64,000 nucleotides of DNA from Vallitalea pronyensis (GCF_018141445.1 NZ_CP058649.1:4855001-4919000); one strand, 5' to 3'. Counted from the stretch's first letter, positions 43,101-52,117 are shown. Program-made: numbers and translations. The notes: generated from the letters alone by a model not told the origin.

Positions 43101-45859
43101 GAAGATATTATTGCCCACCCCGTAGGATTAGAGATGCTAATAGATTTATTTCCTAATTTAGCGTCATCTGACCAAGTAAATGTAGCTATTTTCCCTGGTT
43201 CAACTGCTTGACTCCAATTATCTGGCCAGTTATTCCCATCTTCTAAGCTTGAATTAGTTACTAGATTATCGGCTGCCGATATCATTTTAGTATCATATTC
43301 GATGTTACCATTAGTAAGATATCTTGCAGCTTTAGACTGTAAATATGTATCAATAGATTCTAGTTGATTATTATCATCATCATAAGTGTTTTGGTTCATA
43401 TTTCCATTAAAATCTATATCACTAATAGGGTTATTACTTTCATCATAAGCTGAACTATAATTCTGTCCTTTTGGAAGTTGCATTCCTGTAATATTACCAC
43501 TTTCATCATAAGAATAAATATATGCTTCTGTTCTAGTAGAATCAGCATTAGTATTAGCATCTGTTATCTTAACCAAGTTATTATTATTATCATATTCAAA
43601 AGTAGTAACCTCGTTGTTTTGAGCATCTAATGGGTTTTTAGTAATTTGAATTATATTTTTATTGGGATTATATTGATAATCAATACGTTTTCCTTCTCCA
43701 TCAATTACTGATGTTACGCTTAAATTAAAATCATAAGAAAAACTAGTATTACTTGTAGTTTGAACACCATCAACTGTAATTGGTGTGCTAATTTTTTTAA
43801 CACTTCCAGTATCATATTCTATTGTTGTAGTAATATTTCTTTGATCTTTTATAGATGTTAAGGTATGTTCAGCATCATAATCAAAAGACACTTCCTTTAG
43901 TTCAGGATCAATTACTTTTGTAAGATTACCATTTAAATCATATTCATAGCTTATCGTACGCCCTTCAGGCATATTTATACTTGAAACATAACCATTTGTT
44001 CCATACATAATAGTTACTATCCTATTTGAAGAATCAGTAATTGATGTTAATTTACCATTAGTATAGCCATAATTAGTTTGGTTATCATTTGTATCAACAA
44101 TAGAACTGATTTTACCATTGTTGTCAAAATTAATTTTAGCACCATCTGATTGTGTGATTGTGTACGTTTCATTACTATTTTTTACAAGGTCAAGATATAT
44201 ACCTCCATGCGCCTTATATCCACCACCGATTTCCTCACCAAAGATGTGACGCGTACCATCACCATCAATTAAAGTTATAGGTCCATTTCCTGCATCAGCA
44301 AGCTGTGTTTCTGCATCACTTGTCCATCCATATCCAAACATGCCCGCAAAAGTTGCTTTTCTACTGTTATATGTTCTCGTTATATTAATCGGTACTCCAA
44401 TACTAGGTATTAATACATCGTTTACTTGAAGTACAAGATTACCATTAGCTGGATTAATTCCATCTTTTGTATACCCCCAGAAATCTTCGAGACCCATTGG
44501 ATCTACCCAGTAGTTAATGGTAAGTCTAGGAGTATTGTTTCCACTGTTAACTGTATTAAAAGTTCTAAATGGAGATATATCTTCATTTTGTTGTTTTAAC
44601 ATAATTCCATGATTTGCATGCTCTCCATTATACCAGTCTTTAACAAGTTGAGTAATATCCCACTGCCAGTAAACATTATCTGCATTGCTTGTTACTGTAG
44701 ATTCTTTTATAGCAGCAATTGATGGTTGTGTATTCCATGTAGTAGAACCTGACCAGCTACTAGTTACACGATGCAAATCAATCGAAGATGCTGTTGTATT
44801 GACTTGTGTTTGGTAAGCATTAAAATCAGCAGTTAGAATTTTACTGTCACTTGGAAGACTTGGTAGATAAAATTGGACAAATGAACGCATAGTACCATAA
44901 TAATATGGATCTGAACCTGTATACATTTTATTTAGACCAAAATAAGATGAATCTGGGAAGTCGCTTGATATAAAGGTATCCCTCATAATATCCCAGTCAT
45001 TAACAGTAGGGTCAATGATAACGGGATATTTCGTACTAGGGTCTTCAAGAAAAGTTTTATTTGCAACTACATCTATAAATATTTTTTCTTTGTCTTTTCT
45101 TAAAACAAGATTAACTTGTTCAGAATATTTTCCATCTGCATCGACCATAAAAGGAGGCTCAATACACCATATTTTACCATCTTTACTATTTTCAAAAGTT
45201 ATAATGCCTGATTCATTTTCTATTACATTTACCCCTTTAAGTTTTAGCTCAAATGAGAAAGTATTTTTTCCAGTAAAGCTATTTAAAATAATATCTTCCT
45301 TTATCTTTGAACCTATAACGGTATAACGTATATCGGTATCCTCATAGATGTTTCTATATATAATACTATTATCTTTTATTTTTCCATTAACCTTTTTAGC
45401 AGCAACGGGAATAAATCCAACTTCTTTATTGTCATCTTTACTAATTGATACAACTTCGCATGTTCCTACTTCATTTGTAAATCTAGTTATGAAATCATTA
45501 GCTTTATTTTCAATTATTCCAGCTTTAGTACTGTTCTGTAAATTATTATCTATAACCTTCCATGTCTTATCTAATGGATCTTGATAGAACTTTGGCTCAA
45601 GATAAACTTCTTCAGAAAAACTTCCATCAGGATTAACATAACGTGTTGAATATTTACTTCTTTTACTTTTAAGTTCTATTTTTGTTTTAGGTGCGTTGTT
45701 AGGAAGTTCTCCAACTTTTGCTTGAAAACTATTTTTTTCATAATTTATTAAAGCTGATTCTACAGCTTGTACTAAAGTAACTCCTAAGAAATTGAATAAC
45801 ATCATGAATATTAAAATAAATGATATAGATTTGGAAATTGACGAATTATATTTTGACAT
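40184..45859 (-). CDS. Secreted RHS/YD-repeat protein with variable C-terminal tip
   Basis: An 1891-residue exported protein. A signal peptide (ISFILIFMMLFNFLGVTLV) is followed by an N-terminal region to about 280. A DNRLRE domain spans about 285-455 (RSFVQFYLPSLPSDSKILTA). YD repeats follow (YEYDLNGNLTKV, YDNAGNRTT and many others), interrupted at about 870-1170 by two carbohydrate-binding-like modules (NLVTNSSLEDGNNWPDNWSQ and NAGFEKDVDSDNIPDKWTES). The RHS core motif YYDSKIGRFITRDTFYG and the boundary DPTGHYS mark the end of the shell. The last ~125 residues form a cationic, glycine-rich, partly hydrophobic tip with no family I recognise. In polymorphic toxins such tips are the effector; membrane damage is a guess from composition. 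Confidence 0.88.
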   Translation of the reverse strand: MSKYNSSISKSISFILIFMMLFNFLGVTLVQAVESALINYEKNSFQAKVGELPNNAPKTKIELKSKRSKYSTRYVNPDGSFSEEVYLEPKFYQDPLDKTWKVIDNNLQNSTKAGIIENKANDFITRFTNEVGTCEVVSISKDDNKEVGFIPVAAKKVNGKIKDNSIIYRNIYEDTDIRYTVIGSKIKEDIILNSFTGKNTFSFELKLKGVNVIENESGIITFENSKDGKIWCIEPPFMVDADGKYSEQVNLVLRKDKEKIFIDVVANKTFLEDPSTKYPVIIDPTVNDWDIMRDTFISSDFPDSSYFGLNKMYTGSDPYYYGTMRSFVQFYLPSLPSDSKILTADFNAYQTQVNTTASSIDLHRVTSSWSGSTTWNTQPSIAAIKESTVTSNADNVYWQWDITQLVKDWYNGEHANHGIMLKQQNEDISPFRTFNTVNSGNNTPRLTINYWVDPMGLEDFWGYTKDGINPANGNLVLQVNDVLIPSIGVPINITRTYNSRKATFAGMFGYGWTSDAETQLADAGNGPITLIDGDGTRHIFGEEIGGGYKAHGGIYLDLVKNSNETYTITQSDGAKINFDNNGKISSIVDTNDNQTNYGYTNGKLTSITDSSNRIVTIMYGTNGYVSSINMPEGRTISYEYDLNGNLTKVIDPELKEVSFDYDAEHTLTSIKDQRNITTTIEYDTGSVKKISTPITVDGVQTTSNTSFSYDFNLSVTSVIDGEGKRIDYQYNPNKNIIQITKNPLDAQNNEVTTFEYDNNNNLVKITDANTNADSTRTEAYIYSYDESGNITGMQLPKGQNYSSAYDESNNPISDIDFNGNMNQNTYDDDNNQLESIDTYLQSKAARYLTNGNIEYDTKMISAADNLVTNSSLEDGNNWPDNWSQAVEPGKIATFTWSDDAKLGNKSISISNPTGWAIISSDMIEHIVGTNYVISGYVKTENTTSGAIIKLEFFNSNNEWLGQEFGNALKGTHDWTRIHSIINEIPAGTSKVRASVGLNAGTGAVYFDGIQLEKGSIVSKYNFIDNAGFEKDVDSDNIPDKWTESGNLSPNDGIYTKISSEDDKVYIGNNSFKITGESEKTKYIKQSINISGDSSTKLTLSGWSMQEGANISGGNYTLQVQINYSSNPPEIFANDFDTTSINWQHVAAKIDPKYPFDSIDVYYVFDDQTGTAYFDAMRLEEASSFTSYYYDVNNYENKIIDPLGNEISYVNDSYGNKTKTTDGKGNFYTFEYDKRNLVTKVTDSKNNITQYGYDNAGNRTTITDARNNVTTINYNEYGQPSKIINPLNQSTEFGYYKNGNKAKIIHPNGDEISYTYNAVNRLDGIFYNDVKKWNFEYDPNGNITSATKSETADTTSYTYDINNRLTKVEEGLSNSFEYGYDDNSNVTLLKITAGSATFTNGYTFNSLDKIVGLSRDGAILEKFAYDEQDNLISIARTNSTYTSLKYSDANHLKDITNYDALGEILNSYSYSYDANGNRTSVITNSGIISYQYDELNQLTQETLLDGTIIAYEYDAVGNRTKKIVTNGTSTTTNYTYNDGNELISVDGQVYTYDQNGNLINNQEKTFIYDEENRLIEVKDSTNQTIANITYDSQGKRTSMTTSNGKINYHYSGNKLIYETDSNNNIISEYTYDAVGNPATMTKNSTTFYYHLNGHSDVVALTDANGDIVAEYKYDAWGNIISQTGLMASENPFRYAGYKYDETIGLYYLMARYYDSKIGRFITRDTFYGFDDNPLSLNQYSYTQNNPVMFTDPTGHYSFYISKSFYFGAGSRLSARIRGYITNWGRKGNISYSLYWNITAGGLGIAIGTVVGGGYLYKVTLSWVGRNFYLKELIADVVKWSWLAGYVYKKIIGQVKRFVKWAFRKADNLILRIPYASYSIWRKSIYKRLYWNW

Positions 45860-45924
45860 TTTATCTTTTCCCCTTTTCTTTTAAATTCATATTTTTATAT
45901 TATATTTTTGATTTATTCTAACTA

Positions 45925-45933
45925 ATTATACCA
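45925..45933 (-). promoter_or_regulatory. Extended -10 promoter of the RHS gene
   Basis: On the minus strand TGGTATAAT (45933-45925) is a TGnTATAAT extended -10. No good -35 lies 17 bp upstream. The leader to the start codon at 45859 is about 60 bases. The rest of 45860-46149 is AT-rich with nothing else assigned. Confidence 0.55.
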
Positions 45934-46149
45934 TAAATTGCTATTTTTTGGTGCTTTATTTACAAATATTATATTTTCTTATATATTCATATTAAATTTT
46001 CGAACACTTTTCTATATTCATCATAAATGTTATAGCGTCTTTCATTAATAAAATTTAAATTGAACCTTTTTTTGTCTATTCTTTACACTTTCTCTTATCT
46101 CTATTTTTACCTAATATATTAATATATTTGATCATATCTTTTCTATAAT

Positions 46150-46193
46150 AAAAAAGACATTTACAACAAGAAATTCTTTGTAAACGTCTTTTA
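46150..46193 (-). terminator. Terminator of the transketolase/ABC operon
   Basis: An approximately 15-bp stem with one mismatch (AAAAGACATTTACAA with TTTGTAAACGTCTTTT) followed on the minus strand by a T-run. It lies 55 bp after the last gene of the leftward operon. Confidence 0.72.
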
Positions 46194-46247
46194 GAAATGC
46201 ATGTTATTCAATTAGTCACTCAGCTCATTCTTTCACGATAACCTTGA

Positions 46248-46733
46248 CTATTCCACAATCTCATTCATGGTCTCCACTGCGAAACCTACTAAATCATCTG
46301 TATCATAGAATACCCATTCCTTACCTGCATTTTTACCAACGGAAGCACCCATTTGTGATATATTGATGCCTTGGCTCTTCATATAGTCTTCGGTTGGTTT
46401 ATGGGTTGGTACATTGAATTTAATGTGGTGAATACCTGGTCCCTTCTTATCTAAGAAATCTTGCCAAACTGTTTTGCCTGTGAGTGGTTGAATCAGCTCA
46501 AGCTCAATGTTGCCCAGGTCATAAAAACAGAATTTGGCGGTGAACTTAGCGGGTTCACCTTTATAAATCATTTTTACATCTTCTTCGCCTGCTGGTGGAA
46601 AATCCACGATTCTAAAAGGTCCTATGCCTAATATATTCTGTAGGTTTTCCAGGGTTTTATCTAAATCTTTTACAATAATCCCAATCTGAATAGGATTATT
46701 AAAAACTGAAGTTGGTTCATTTATTGGATTCAT
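46248..46733 (-). CDS. VOC (glyoxalase-superfamily) protein
   Basis: A 161-residue protein of the methylmalonyl-CoA epimerase/glyoxalase type. PIQIGIIVKDLDKTLENLQ gives the first metal-region strand, NIELELIQPL the second (Glu), and GIHHIKFNVPTHKPTEDY the third (His). The end VFYDTDDLVGFAVETMNEI is the final strand. The ATG at 46733 follows AAGGATGGG; upstream in-frame codons lack a ribosome site. It is the last gene of the LacI-controlled operon and may isomerise or process the product of the SDR/transketolase steps. The substrate is unknown. Confidence 0.82.
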   Translation of the reverse strand: MNPINEPTSVFNNPIQIGIIVKDLDKTLENLQNILGIGPFRIVDFPPAGEEDVKMIYKGEPAKFTAKFCFYDLGNIELELIQPLTGKTVWQDFLDKKGPGIHHIKFNVPTHKPTEDYMKSQGINISQMGASVGKNAGKEWVFYDTDDLVGFAVETMNEIVE

Positions 46734-46815
46734 GAACACCCATCCTTTCTTGAATTTCTTCTGTTTGTAGCAATCATTTGACGCATTTATGCAAGTCAAC
46801 TATCATTTTATGTCC

Positions 46816-47562
46816 TTATAATATATCCACCACGGTTTTTATAATTAAGACAACACTTGTGACGAATATAAAGTTTCGAATATAGACGGTTAGCTTCTCT
46901 TTATTAATGACTTTAAAATACTTATACCCAGCATAAGTCCCTAGTGCAACACCAACACCACCTACCAATGTATAGGACAGGATATCATGTGTGATGTTCC
47001 CTAAACGTATATGATACTGTAGGGAGTAGAGGGCACCAACTAAAAAGATAATTTGCAAATAGGATGTATATTTGATGCGGTCTTGTTCTACGGAATACAT
47101 GTAAGCCACCATGGGTGGTCCTCCCACATTATTAAGACCGCCAAATAAGCCGCATATAGTTCCTGCAATTAGAGCATTTTTGTTGTTCTTTTTCAAATAA
47201 AAGCCATTAGAAAAGGCAAAAAAGTAAATATTAAGCAAGACCATAAATACACATAATAACAGGACTAATTGAAGGTTAGTTAAGTTTTGAAACAGCCTGT
47301 TTCCCATGAAGCGTCCTACCAATGACCCCAGCATGGGGATCATAATCATGCTGATGCTCAAGCGCACCTTCATTTTAATGATGGACCCGTAGAGTATCAC
47401 CATGTAAATCACAAAGGACGTGGTTAATGTCACCAAGGTTGCAGTTTTCACACTCACAAATAGGGGCATTAAAACCATACAGATGATTGCATATCCAAAA
47501 GAAGTCATGCCTGCTGCAAAACCGCCTATAGTGCATATAATCAGTATTATGAGATATTCCAT
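46816..47562 (-). CDS. TauE/SafE-family anion exporter
   Basis: A 248-residue integral membrane protein with about eight hydrophobic segments and the family's two halves (GGFAAGMTSFGYAIICMVLMP and GTICGLFGGLNNVGGPPMV). TauE/SafE proteins export sulfite, sulfoacetate and related organic anions. AAGGAG before the ATG at 47562 supports the start. In this operon an exporter beside a NitT/TauT-type importer suggests release of sulfite or a short sulfonate end product. That reading rests on context. Confidence 0.88.
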   Translation of the reverse strand: MEYLIILIICTIGGFAAGMTSFGYAIICMVLMPLFVSVKTATLVTLTTSFVIYMVILYGSIIKMKVRLSISMIMIPMLGSLVGRFMGNRLFQNLTNLQLVLLLCVFMVLLNIYFFAFSNGFYLKKNNKNALIAGTICGLFGGLNNVGGPPMVAYMYSVEQDRIKYTSYLQIIFLVGALYSLQYHIRLGNITHDILSYTLVGGVGVALGTYAGYKYFKVINKEKLTVYIRNFIFVTSVVLIIKTVVDIL

Positions 47563-47640
47563 ACACGACTCCTTATAACGCAATTGATGTTTGCAACGGT
47601 ATCATCTGATATGCGCTTACAACGCTTATTAATGGGGACC

Positions 47641-48381
47641 TTACCACCACTTTATCTGATCTGTTATATATTGTCTTAATTTTACAAATTCCGGTGATGT
47701 GAAATCACGAGGTCTAGGTAAATCAATGGTAACCTCTTCTTTAACGGTTGTAGGCTTATTACTTAAAATGAGAACTTTCTGAGCAAGGTATACCGCTTCC
47801 TCAATATTATGGGTAATAAACACAACGGTACTGCCTAGCTCTTTCCAAAGTTTAATAACCTCATCTTCCAAATAATAACGCATCTTAATATCCATCTGAC
47901 CATAAGGTTCATCCATGAGGAGAAGGTCAGGATACATCACAAAAGCACGACCAATGATAACCCTTTGCTCACAGCTTACGGATAATTGGTTAGGGTATTG
48001 ATGTCTGAACTTCTCAAGACCTAATAATTTAATGATTTTTTCAACCCGTGTCTGCATCTCAGCTTTTGGTATCTTTTTAATTTTTAAGCCAAATTTTAAG
48101 TTGTCTTCTACGGTTAACCATGGAATGGCTGACGGTTCTTGAAAAGCAAATGCAAGGTTATGTTTCCTTGGATCAGCGGACTCACCATCAATGAGAATAT
48201 CACCCGATGTGGGATCAATGATTTTGGTTAACAAGTTTAAGAACGTTGTCTTTCCACAACCTGTTGGCCCTACCACCACAAGGAATTCACCTTTTTTTAT
48301 GTTGAAAGAGATATCATCTAGAACATGAACATCTCCAAAATTCTTCGTTAAATGCTCAACTCTTACTTTATAATCTTCCAT
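47641..48381 (-). CDS. NitT/TauT-type ABC ATPase with degenerate signature
   Basis: A 246-residue SsuB/TauB-like ATPase. Walker A GPTGCGKTT, Q-loop AFAFQEPSAIPW, Walker B LLLMDEPYGQMD and H-loop FITHNIEEAVY are intact. The signature reads LSVSCEQRV, where the partner ATPase has LSGGMKQRV. The glycines needed for the ATP sandwich are missing, so the heterodimer should have one active and one weakened site. It is encoded 26 bp downstream of the partner ATPase gene. Confidence 0.9.
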   Translation of the reverse strand: MEDYKVRVEHLTKNFGDVHVLDDISFNIKKGEFLVVVGPTGCGKTTFLNLLTKIIDPTSGDILIDGESADPRKHNLAFAFQEPSAIPWLTVEDNLKFGLKIKKIPKAEMQTRVEKIIKLLGLEKFRHQYPNQLSVSCEQRVIIGRAFVMYPDLLLMDEPYGQMDIKMRYYLEDEVIKLWKELGSTVVFITHNIEEAVYLAQKVLILSNKPTTVKEEVTIDLPRPRDFTSPEFVKLRQYITDQIKWW

Positions 48382-48407
48382 AATCTTTCCTTTCTATATG
48401 ATTTTCA

Positions 48408-49181
48408 CTAGAGTGAAAGATCCGTATTGTCAGATATAATTTTACGAATTTCAAGGAACTCTTTATCGACCATGTTTCTAGGTCTTGGCATATTCAGTTC
48501 ATATACTTTCTTCACTTTGGCGGGGCATTCTGTTAATAGAACGATTCTATCGCCTAGGTAACAAGCTTCTTCAATGTTGTTGGTAATAAAAACGATGGTA
48601 CGTTTATCTTTTTCCCAGATACGAATGATTTCTTTCTGCATGCTGTACCTTGTCTGTGCATCAAGTTGACCAAAGGGCTCATCCATAATAAGAATCTCAG
48701 GGTTATTGGTATAAGCTCTGGCAATACCAACACGTTGTTTCATACCTCCAGAAAGTTCATGGGGATAATGCTTTTCAAAATCTGTTAAACCTACAAGGTC
48801 GATGTATTTTTGCGCCACTTTACGTCGTTTTTCTTTATCCACCCCGTTAAGTTTTAAGCCAAATTCAACGTTCTGCATGACTGTTTTCCATGGGGCAAGA
48901 CTCAACTTTTGGAAAACCATGCCCACTTTCTTACTGGTACCATCTTTGAATTTCTGTTTGTTGCCATCAATGACAATTTCACCTGAATCCGGCTTCATAA
49001 GATTGGCTATCATGTTCATCAAAACAGATTTTCCACAATACCCTGGTCCTAGAATAACCAAAAATTCATTGTCTTTCACATCTAATGAAACACCATCAAC
49101 TACTTTGTGTAGCCCATCTTTTGAATGAAATGTCTTATGAATATCTCTTATACTTAATCGAGCTTCTGATTCCATGGGCAT
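48408..49181 (-). CDS. NitT/TauT-type ABC ATPase, canonical signature
   Basis: A 257-residue SsuB/TauB-like ATPase. Walker A GPGYCGKSV is slightly unusual (Tyr in place of the second Gly) but keeps the GK[ST] core. The signature is LSGGMKQRVGIARAY, Walker B ILIMDEPFGQLD, H-loop FITNNIEEACY with Asn in place of the usual His. The ATG at 49181 has AAAGG five bases upstream, and the gene overlaps the end of the permease gene by 28 bases. Together the two ATPases are complementary: this one has the better signature, the other the better H-loop. Confidence 0.88.
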   Translation of the reverse strand: MPMESEARLSIRDIHKTFHSKDGLHKVVDGVSLDVKDNEFLVILGPGYCGKSVLMNMIANLMKPDSGEIVIDGNKQKFKDGTSKKVGMVFQKLSLAPWKTVMQNVEFGLKLNGVDKEKRRKVAQKYIDLVGLTDFEKHYPHELSGGMKQRVGIARAYTNNPEILIMDEPFGQLDAQTRYSMQKEIIRIWEKDKRTIVFITNNIEEACYLGDRIVLLTECPAKVKKVYELNMPRPRNMVDKEFLEIRKIISDNTDLSL

Positions 49182-49939
49182 ACCCACCTTTCAACATAAT
49201 CTGTCGCTACTGACAATAACGCACCTATGATACCGATGGATAACATACCAACAAGTATCAACGCAACATCATAGTACTCCATACCTCGTGTGATTAAGAA
49301 ACCTACACCGGCTTTTGCACCTATCATTTCTGCTGCTAACACAACCATCCAGCCCACACCCATTGCATTTTTAATACCTGCAAAAATAACGGGTACTGCT
49401 GACGGTATGGCAATTTCAAACAATAACTGTCTATTTTTAGCATTAAATACGCGACCCATATCTAATATGTTGGGATCGACCATCTTAATACCTGTATATG
49501 TGTTAATAACAATGGGCATTAACGCACCAATGAATACGATGAGTACCTTTGGAAATTCGCCGATGCCGTACCACATAATAACGATAGGCAACCAAGCAAT
49601 TGGTGGTATTGGACGAATCAATTCAAATAACGTACCAACGGTTAATCTTAATTTCTTATTCCAGCCAATCATTACACCAAGGGTCACACCAATGACTGTG
49701 GCAAATAACATGGCTAGTAAAACACGTTGTAAACTAGCCCAAATATGACCAAATAAGTTTAACTTCATAATAGGTTTATTGAATAATAAAGCTAATCTTT
49801 CAAAAACCATAACAGGACTTGGCACCAGTTCAGCATTCACGCTAGAAGCTGAGAACCATAGAAGAACCAATAGGGATATGGATAAATAGGGCATAATCTT
49901 TGTTAATACAGCAATCGTTTTTTTCTGTCTACTTTTCAT
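49154..49939 (-). CDS. NitT/TauT-type ABC permease, second
   Basis: A 261-residue SsuC/TauC-like permease with five or six membrane segments. The cytoplasmic coupling region reads FNAKNRQLLFEIAIPSAVPVI (EAA-type loop). IRPIPPIAWLPIVIMWYGIG is a hallmark of the family. It overlaps the first permease gene by 11 bases and the ATPase gene by 28, so the cassette is translationally linked. With its paralogue it should form a heterodimeric channel. Confidence 0.92.
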   Translation of the reverse strand: MKSRQKKTIAVLTKIMPYLSISLLVLLWFSASSVNAELVPSPVMVFERLALLFNKPIMKLNLFGHIWASLQRVLLAMLFATVIGVTLGVMIGWNKKLRLTVGTLFELIRPIPPIAWLPIVIMWYGIGEFPKVLIVFIGALMPIVINTYTGIKMVDPNILDMGRVFNAKNRQLLFEIAIPSAVPVIFAGIKNAMGVGWMVVLAAEMIGAKAGVGFLITRGMEYYDVALILVGMLSIGIIGALLSVATDYVERWVCPWNQKLD

Positions 49940-50732
49940 GTTCTGCCCTCCCTCTTACTATGTAGTTCTCAATTTTTTCAAAGGTTAGCGTAAAGAGATA
50001 ACCCAGGATACCAATAACAACCATACCTAAAACAATAATATCAGGTCGACCAAATTGTCGTCCCATCATAATCATATAACCCAGTCCAGTATTTGCTGCT
50101 AGAAGTTCAGCTGCAACCAATGTTCCCCATGCACCACCCATGGCAATACGCATACCTGCAAAAACCATTGGCATAGCAGAAGGGACACCAATTTTATAAA
50201 ATATTTCAAAATTGGTAGCACCAAATGTTTTGGATACATTAATCAAGGTTTTACTGGTGCCTTTTATACCTGCATAAGAATTAAGAATACACGGAATGAA
50301 CGCTGAGAAAAAGATAATCATCACTTTTGCAAACATACCAACGCCAATCCAAAGAATGGTTAAAGGAATCCAAGCAATAGGTGGAATAGGACGTATAATC
50401 TCAAACAATGGACGAACAAAGTTATCAACGGGTTTATACCAACCCATCAATAAGCCAATGGGGGTACCTAAAAATATACCCATTAACAAGCCTGCTAAGG
50501 TCACTTTCAAACTGGCCAAAGCGTTCTGTATTAACGTCGATCCATCTGGATCTGGACTTTGCATCTTTTCAAAAAAGGTATTCAATATCCTTGTCGGTTG
50601 AGGTAATTTACTCTCTGGAACTGCTCCCGTTGCTGCCGCAATCTGCCAAATCAATAAAAATACAAATACAGTAGCAATGGGTAATAAAAAATTTTGCATA
50701 TTACCAGAGAAAAATTTCTTTGCATTTTTCAC
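49929..50732 (-). CDS. NitT/TauT-type ABC permease, first
   Basis: A 267-residue paralogue of the next permease with the same hallmarks: IRPIPPIAWIPLTILWIGVG and the coupling loop FGATNFEIFYKIGVPSAMPMV. Six hydrophobic segments are visible. It is encoded downstream of the binding-protein gene, after a 140-bp gap that contains a stable stem-loop. Confidence 0.92.
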   Translation of the reverse strand: MKNAKKFFSGNMQNFLLPIATVFVFLLIWQIAAATGAVPESKLPQPTRILNTFFEKMQSPDPDGSTLIQNALASLKVTLAGLLMGIFLGTPIGLLMGWYKPVDNFVRPLFEIIRPIPPIAWIPLTILWIGVGMFAKVMIIFFSAFIPCILNSYAGIKGTSKTLINVSKTFGATNFEIFYKIGVPSAMPMVFAGMRIAMGGAWGTLVAAELLAANTGLGYMIMMGRQFGRPDIIVLGMVVIGILGYLFTLTFEKIENYIVRGRAEHEK

Positions 50733-50795
50733 TGTATGAACCTCCTAATTTTTACTACAAAAACAAGATGACAAAACAAACGATGATACACATGT

Positions 50796-50857
50796 CTCGG
50801 CATGAGGATTATTGCGAGTTATTATAAAAGGGGATGGTACATTGTCCTCACGCCGAG
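50796..50857 (-). promoter_or_regulatory. Intercistronic stem-loop behind the binding-protein gene
   Basis: CTCGGCATGAGGA (50796-50808) and TCCTCACGCCGAG (50845-50857) form a 13-bp stem. The single non-identical position becomes a G-U pair only in the minus-strand transcript, which fits an RNA structure of this operon. Likely an mRNA stabiliser or attenuator that keeps binding-protein levels high. Confidence 0.6.
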
Positions 50858-50872
50858 TCATATGGGGGTTAA

Positions 50873-52051
50873 CTATTTATTCTTTTTATCGTATAATTCT
50901 GTAATTACTTCATCATAGAAATAACCATCAATTAACTTATCTGCATCTTCTGGTTTATAGTTACCATTCTCAATAAAGAATAATAATGGAAGATAGTTAT
51001 ATTCTTCAATTAAGTTCATTTTTCCATCTGCTGACTTTGTTGTAACCATTTCATAGTTCTCTTCAAGTGTATAACAACCATTGTACGTTAAATGGGCTTT
51101 AATTTCTTCTGCATTTGTTTTAACGCCATTTTCTTCATTCCACTCTAAGAACCATTCAATACCTTGGTTTAAGTTCTCATCATTAGCGTATAACCACTCA
51201 ACTGCAGCAAAGTAGATTTCCATCCATTTCTTAGTGGCTTCTTTCTTCTCAGCATCTTCATAAGATCTGGGATTAGCCGCAAAAACAGTTACTAAGCGGA
51301 CACCTACATCTTCTGCCTGTACCACTGGAATAAATTTGTCATTCAAATCACCATAACAGAAATTACCCCAAACACCACCAAGTTCACATTTACCAGCACG
51401 TAGAGCTGTATTAACGTTCTGAACATCCATATGGGTTAACTTCACATCATTATCCGTTAAGCCAAACTTTTCAAGACCTTTACTGAATGCGTAGTGAAGT
51501 GTTGTACCAACTGGAATAAAGATTTCTTTGCCTTTCCAAGTATCAGCAGTACCATATAATAATGGTGATTCATCTATATTTTTTCCTGCTTTCACAACAT
51601 CGGACTCTGGATCTGCGAATACCATTAAACCATGATAGTCTTTGGAACAAGCACCAAGGTTAATAATATCTTGTCCAAGTGTTCCTGATAATGTACCACC
51701 AAGACCATAGATACCTACATCCCAAGCATTGGAAGATACGGATTCAACCATGATTGGACCATTACCGAAGATGATAATGTTCTCATCAAGACCTACTTTC
51801 TCATAACCTCCTAATTTGCCAATTAAGTAGTTGGTAAATCCATGTGTACTACCAGCTAATATACCAATATTAAGCTTTGTTTCTTTATCCAACTTCTCAA
51901 TACCAGCAAATGCCTCTTCTGCAAGGGGATTACCATTTTGTTCTGAACCTGTTCCAGATCCACCATTGTCATCCTTTTCAGCATTACCGCACGCTGTAAA
52001 TACACCTGTTACCATTACCAATACTAATAATAAACCAATCAGTTTTTTCAT
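50873..52051 (-). CDS. NitT/TauT-type ABC substrate-binding lipoprotein
   Basis: A 392-residue lipoprotein. The signal peptide ends FTAC with the lipidated Cys at residue 21. The mature part has the NMT1/TauA-like organisation: LNIGILAGSTHGFTNYL, FIPVGTTLHYAFSKGLEKFG, KLTHMDVQNVNTALRAGKCE and GVWGNFCYGDLNDKFIPVV. Such proteins bind small anions such as sulfonates, nitrate or pyrimidine precursors. It is encoded between the transketolase and permease genes of the same leftward operon. Sulfonate is favoured only because of the TauE neighbour. Confidence 0.87.
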   Translation of the reverse strand: MKKLIGLLLVLVMVTGVFTACGNAEKDDNGGSGTGSEQNGNPLAEEAFAGIEKLDKETKLNIGILAGSTHGFTNYLIGKLGGYEKVGLDENIIIFGNGPIMVESVSSNAWDVGIYGLGGTLSGTLGQDIINLGACSKDYHGLMVFADPESDVVKAGKNIDESPLLYGTADTWKGKEIFIPVGTTLHYAFSKGLEKFGLTDNDVKLTHMDVQNVNTALRAGKCELGGVWGNFCYGDLNDKFIPVVQAEDVGVRLVTVFAANPRSYEDAEKKEATKKWMEIYFAAVEWLYANDENLNQGIEWFLEWNEENGVKTNAEEIKAHLTYNGCYTLEENYEMVTTKSADGKMNLIEEYNYLPLLFFIENGNYKPEDADKLIDGYFYDEVITELYDKKNK

Positions 52052-52117
52052 GCCCTAATCCTCCTTATTATTTACGAAACCATACTATCTTTTTCATGAT
52101 TATAAAAATATTAATTA

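Noticed and set aside
49290..49748. 152-codon plus-strand open frame opposite the permease gene
   Set aside because: Its composition is the reverse complement of membrane-protein codons and no ribosome site is present.
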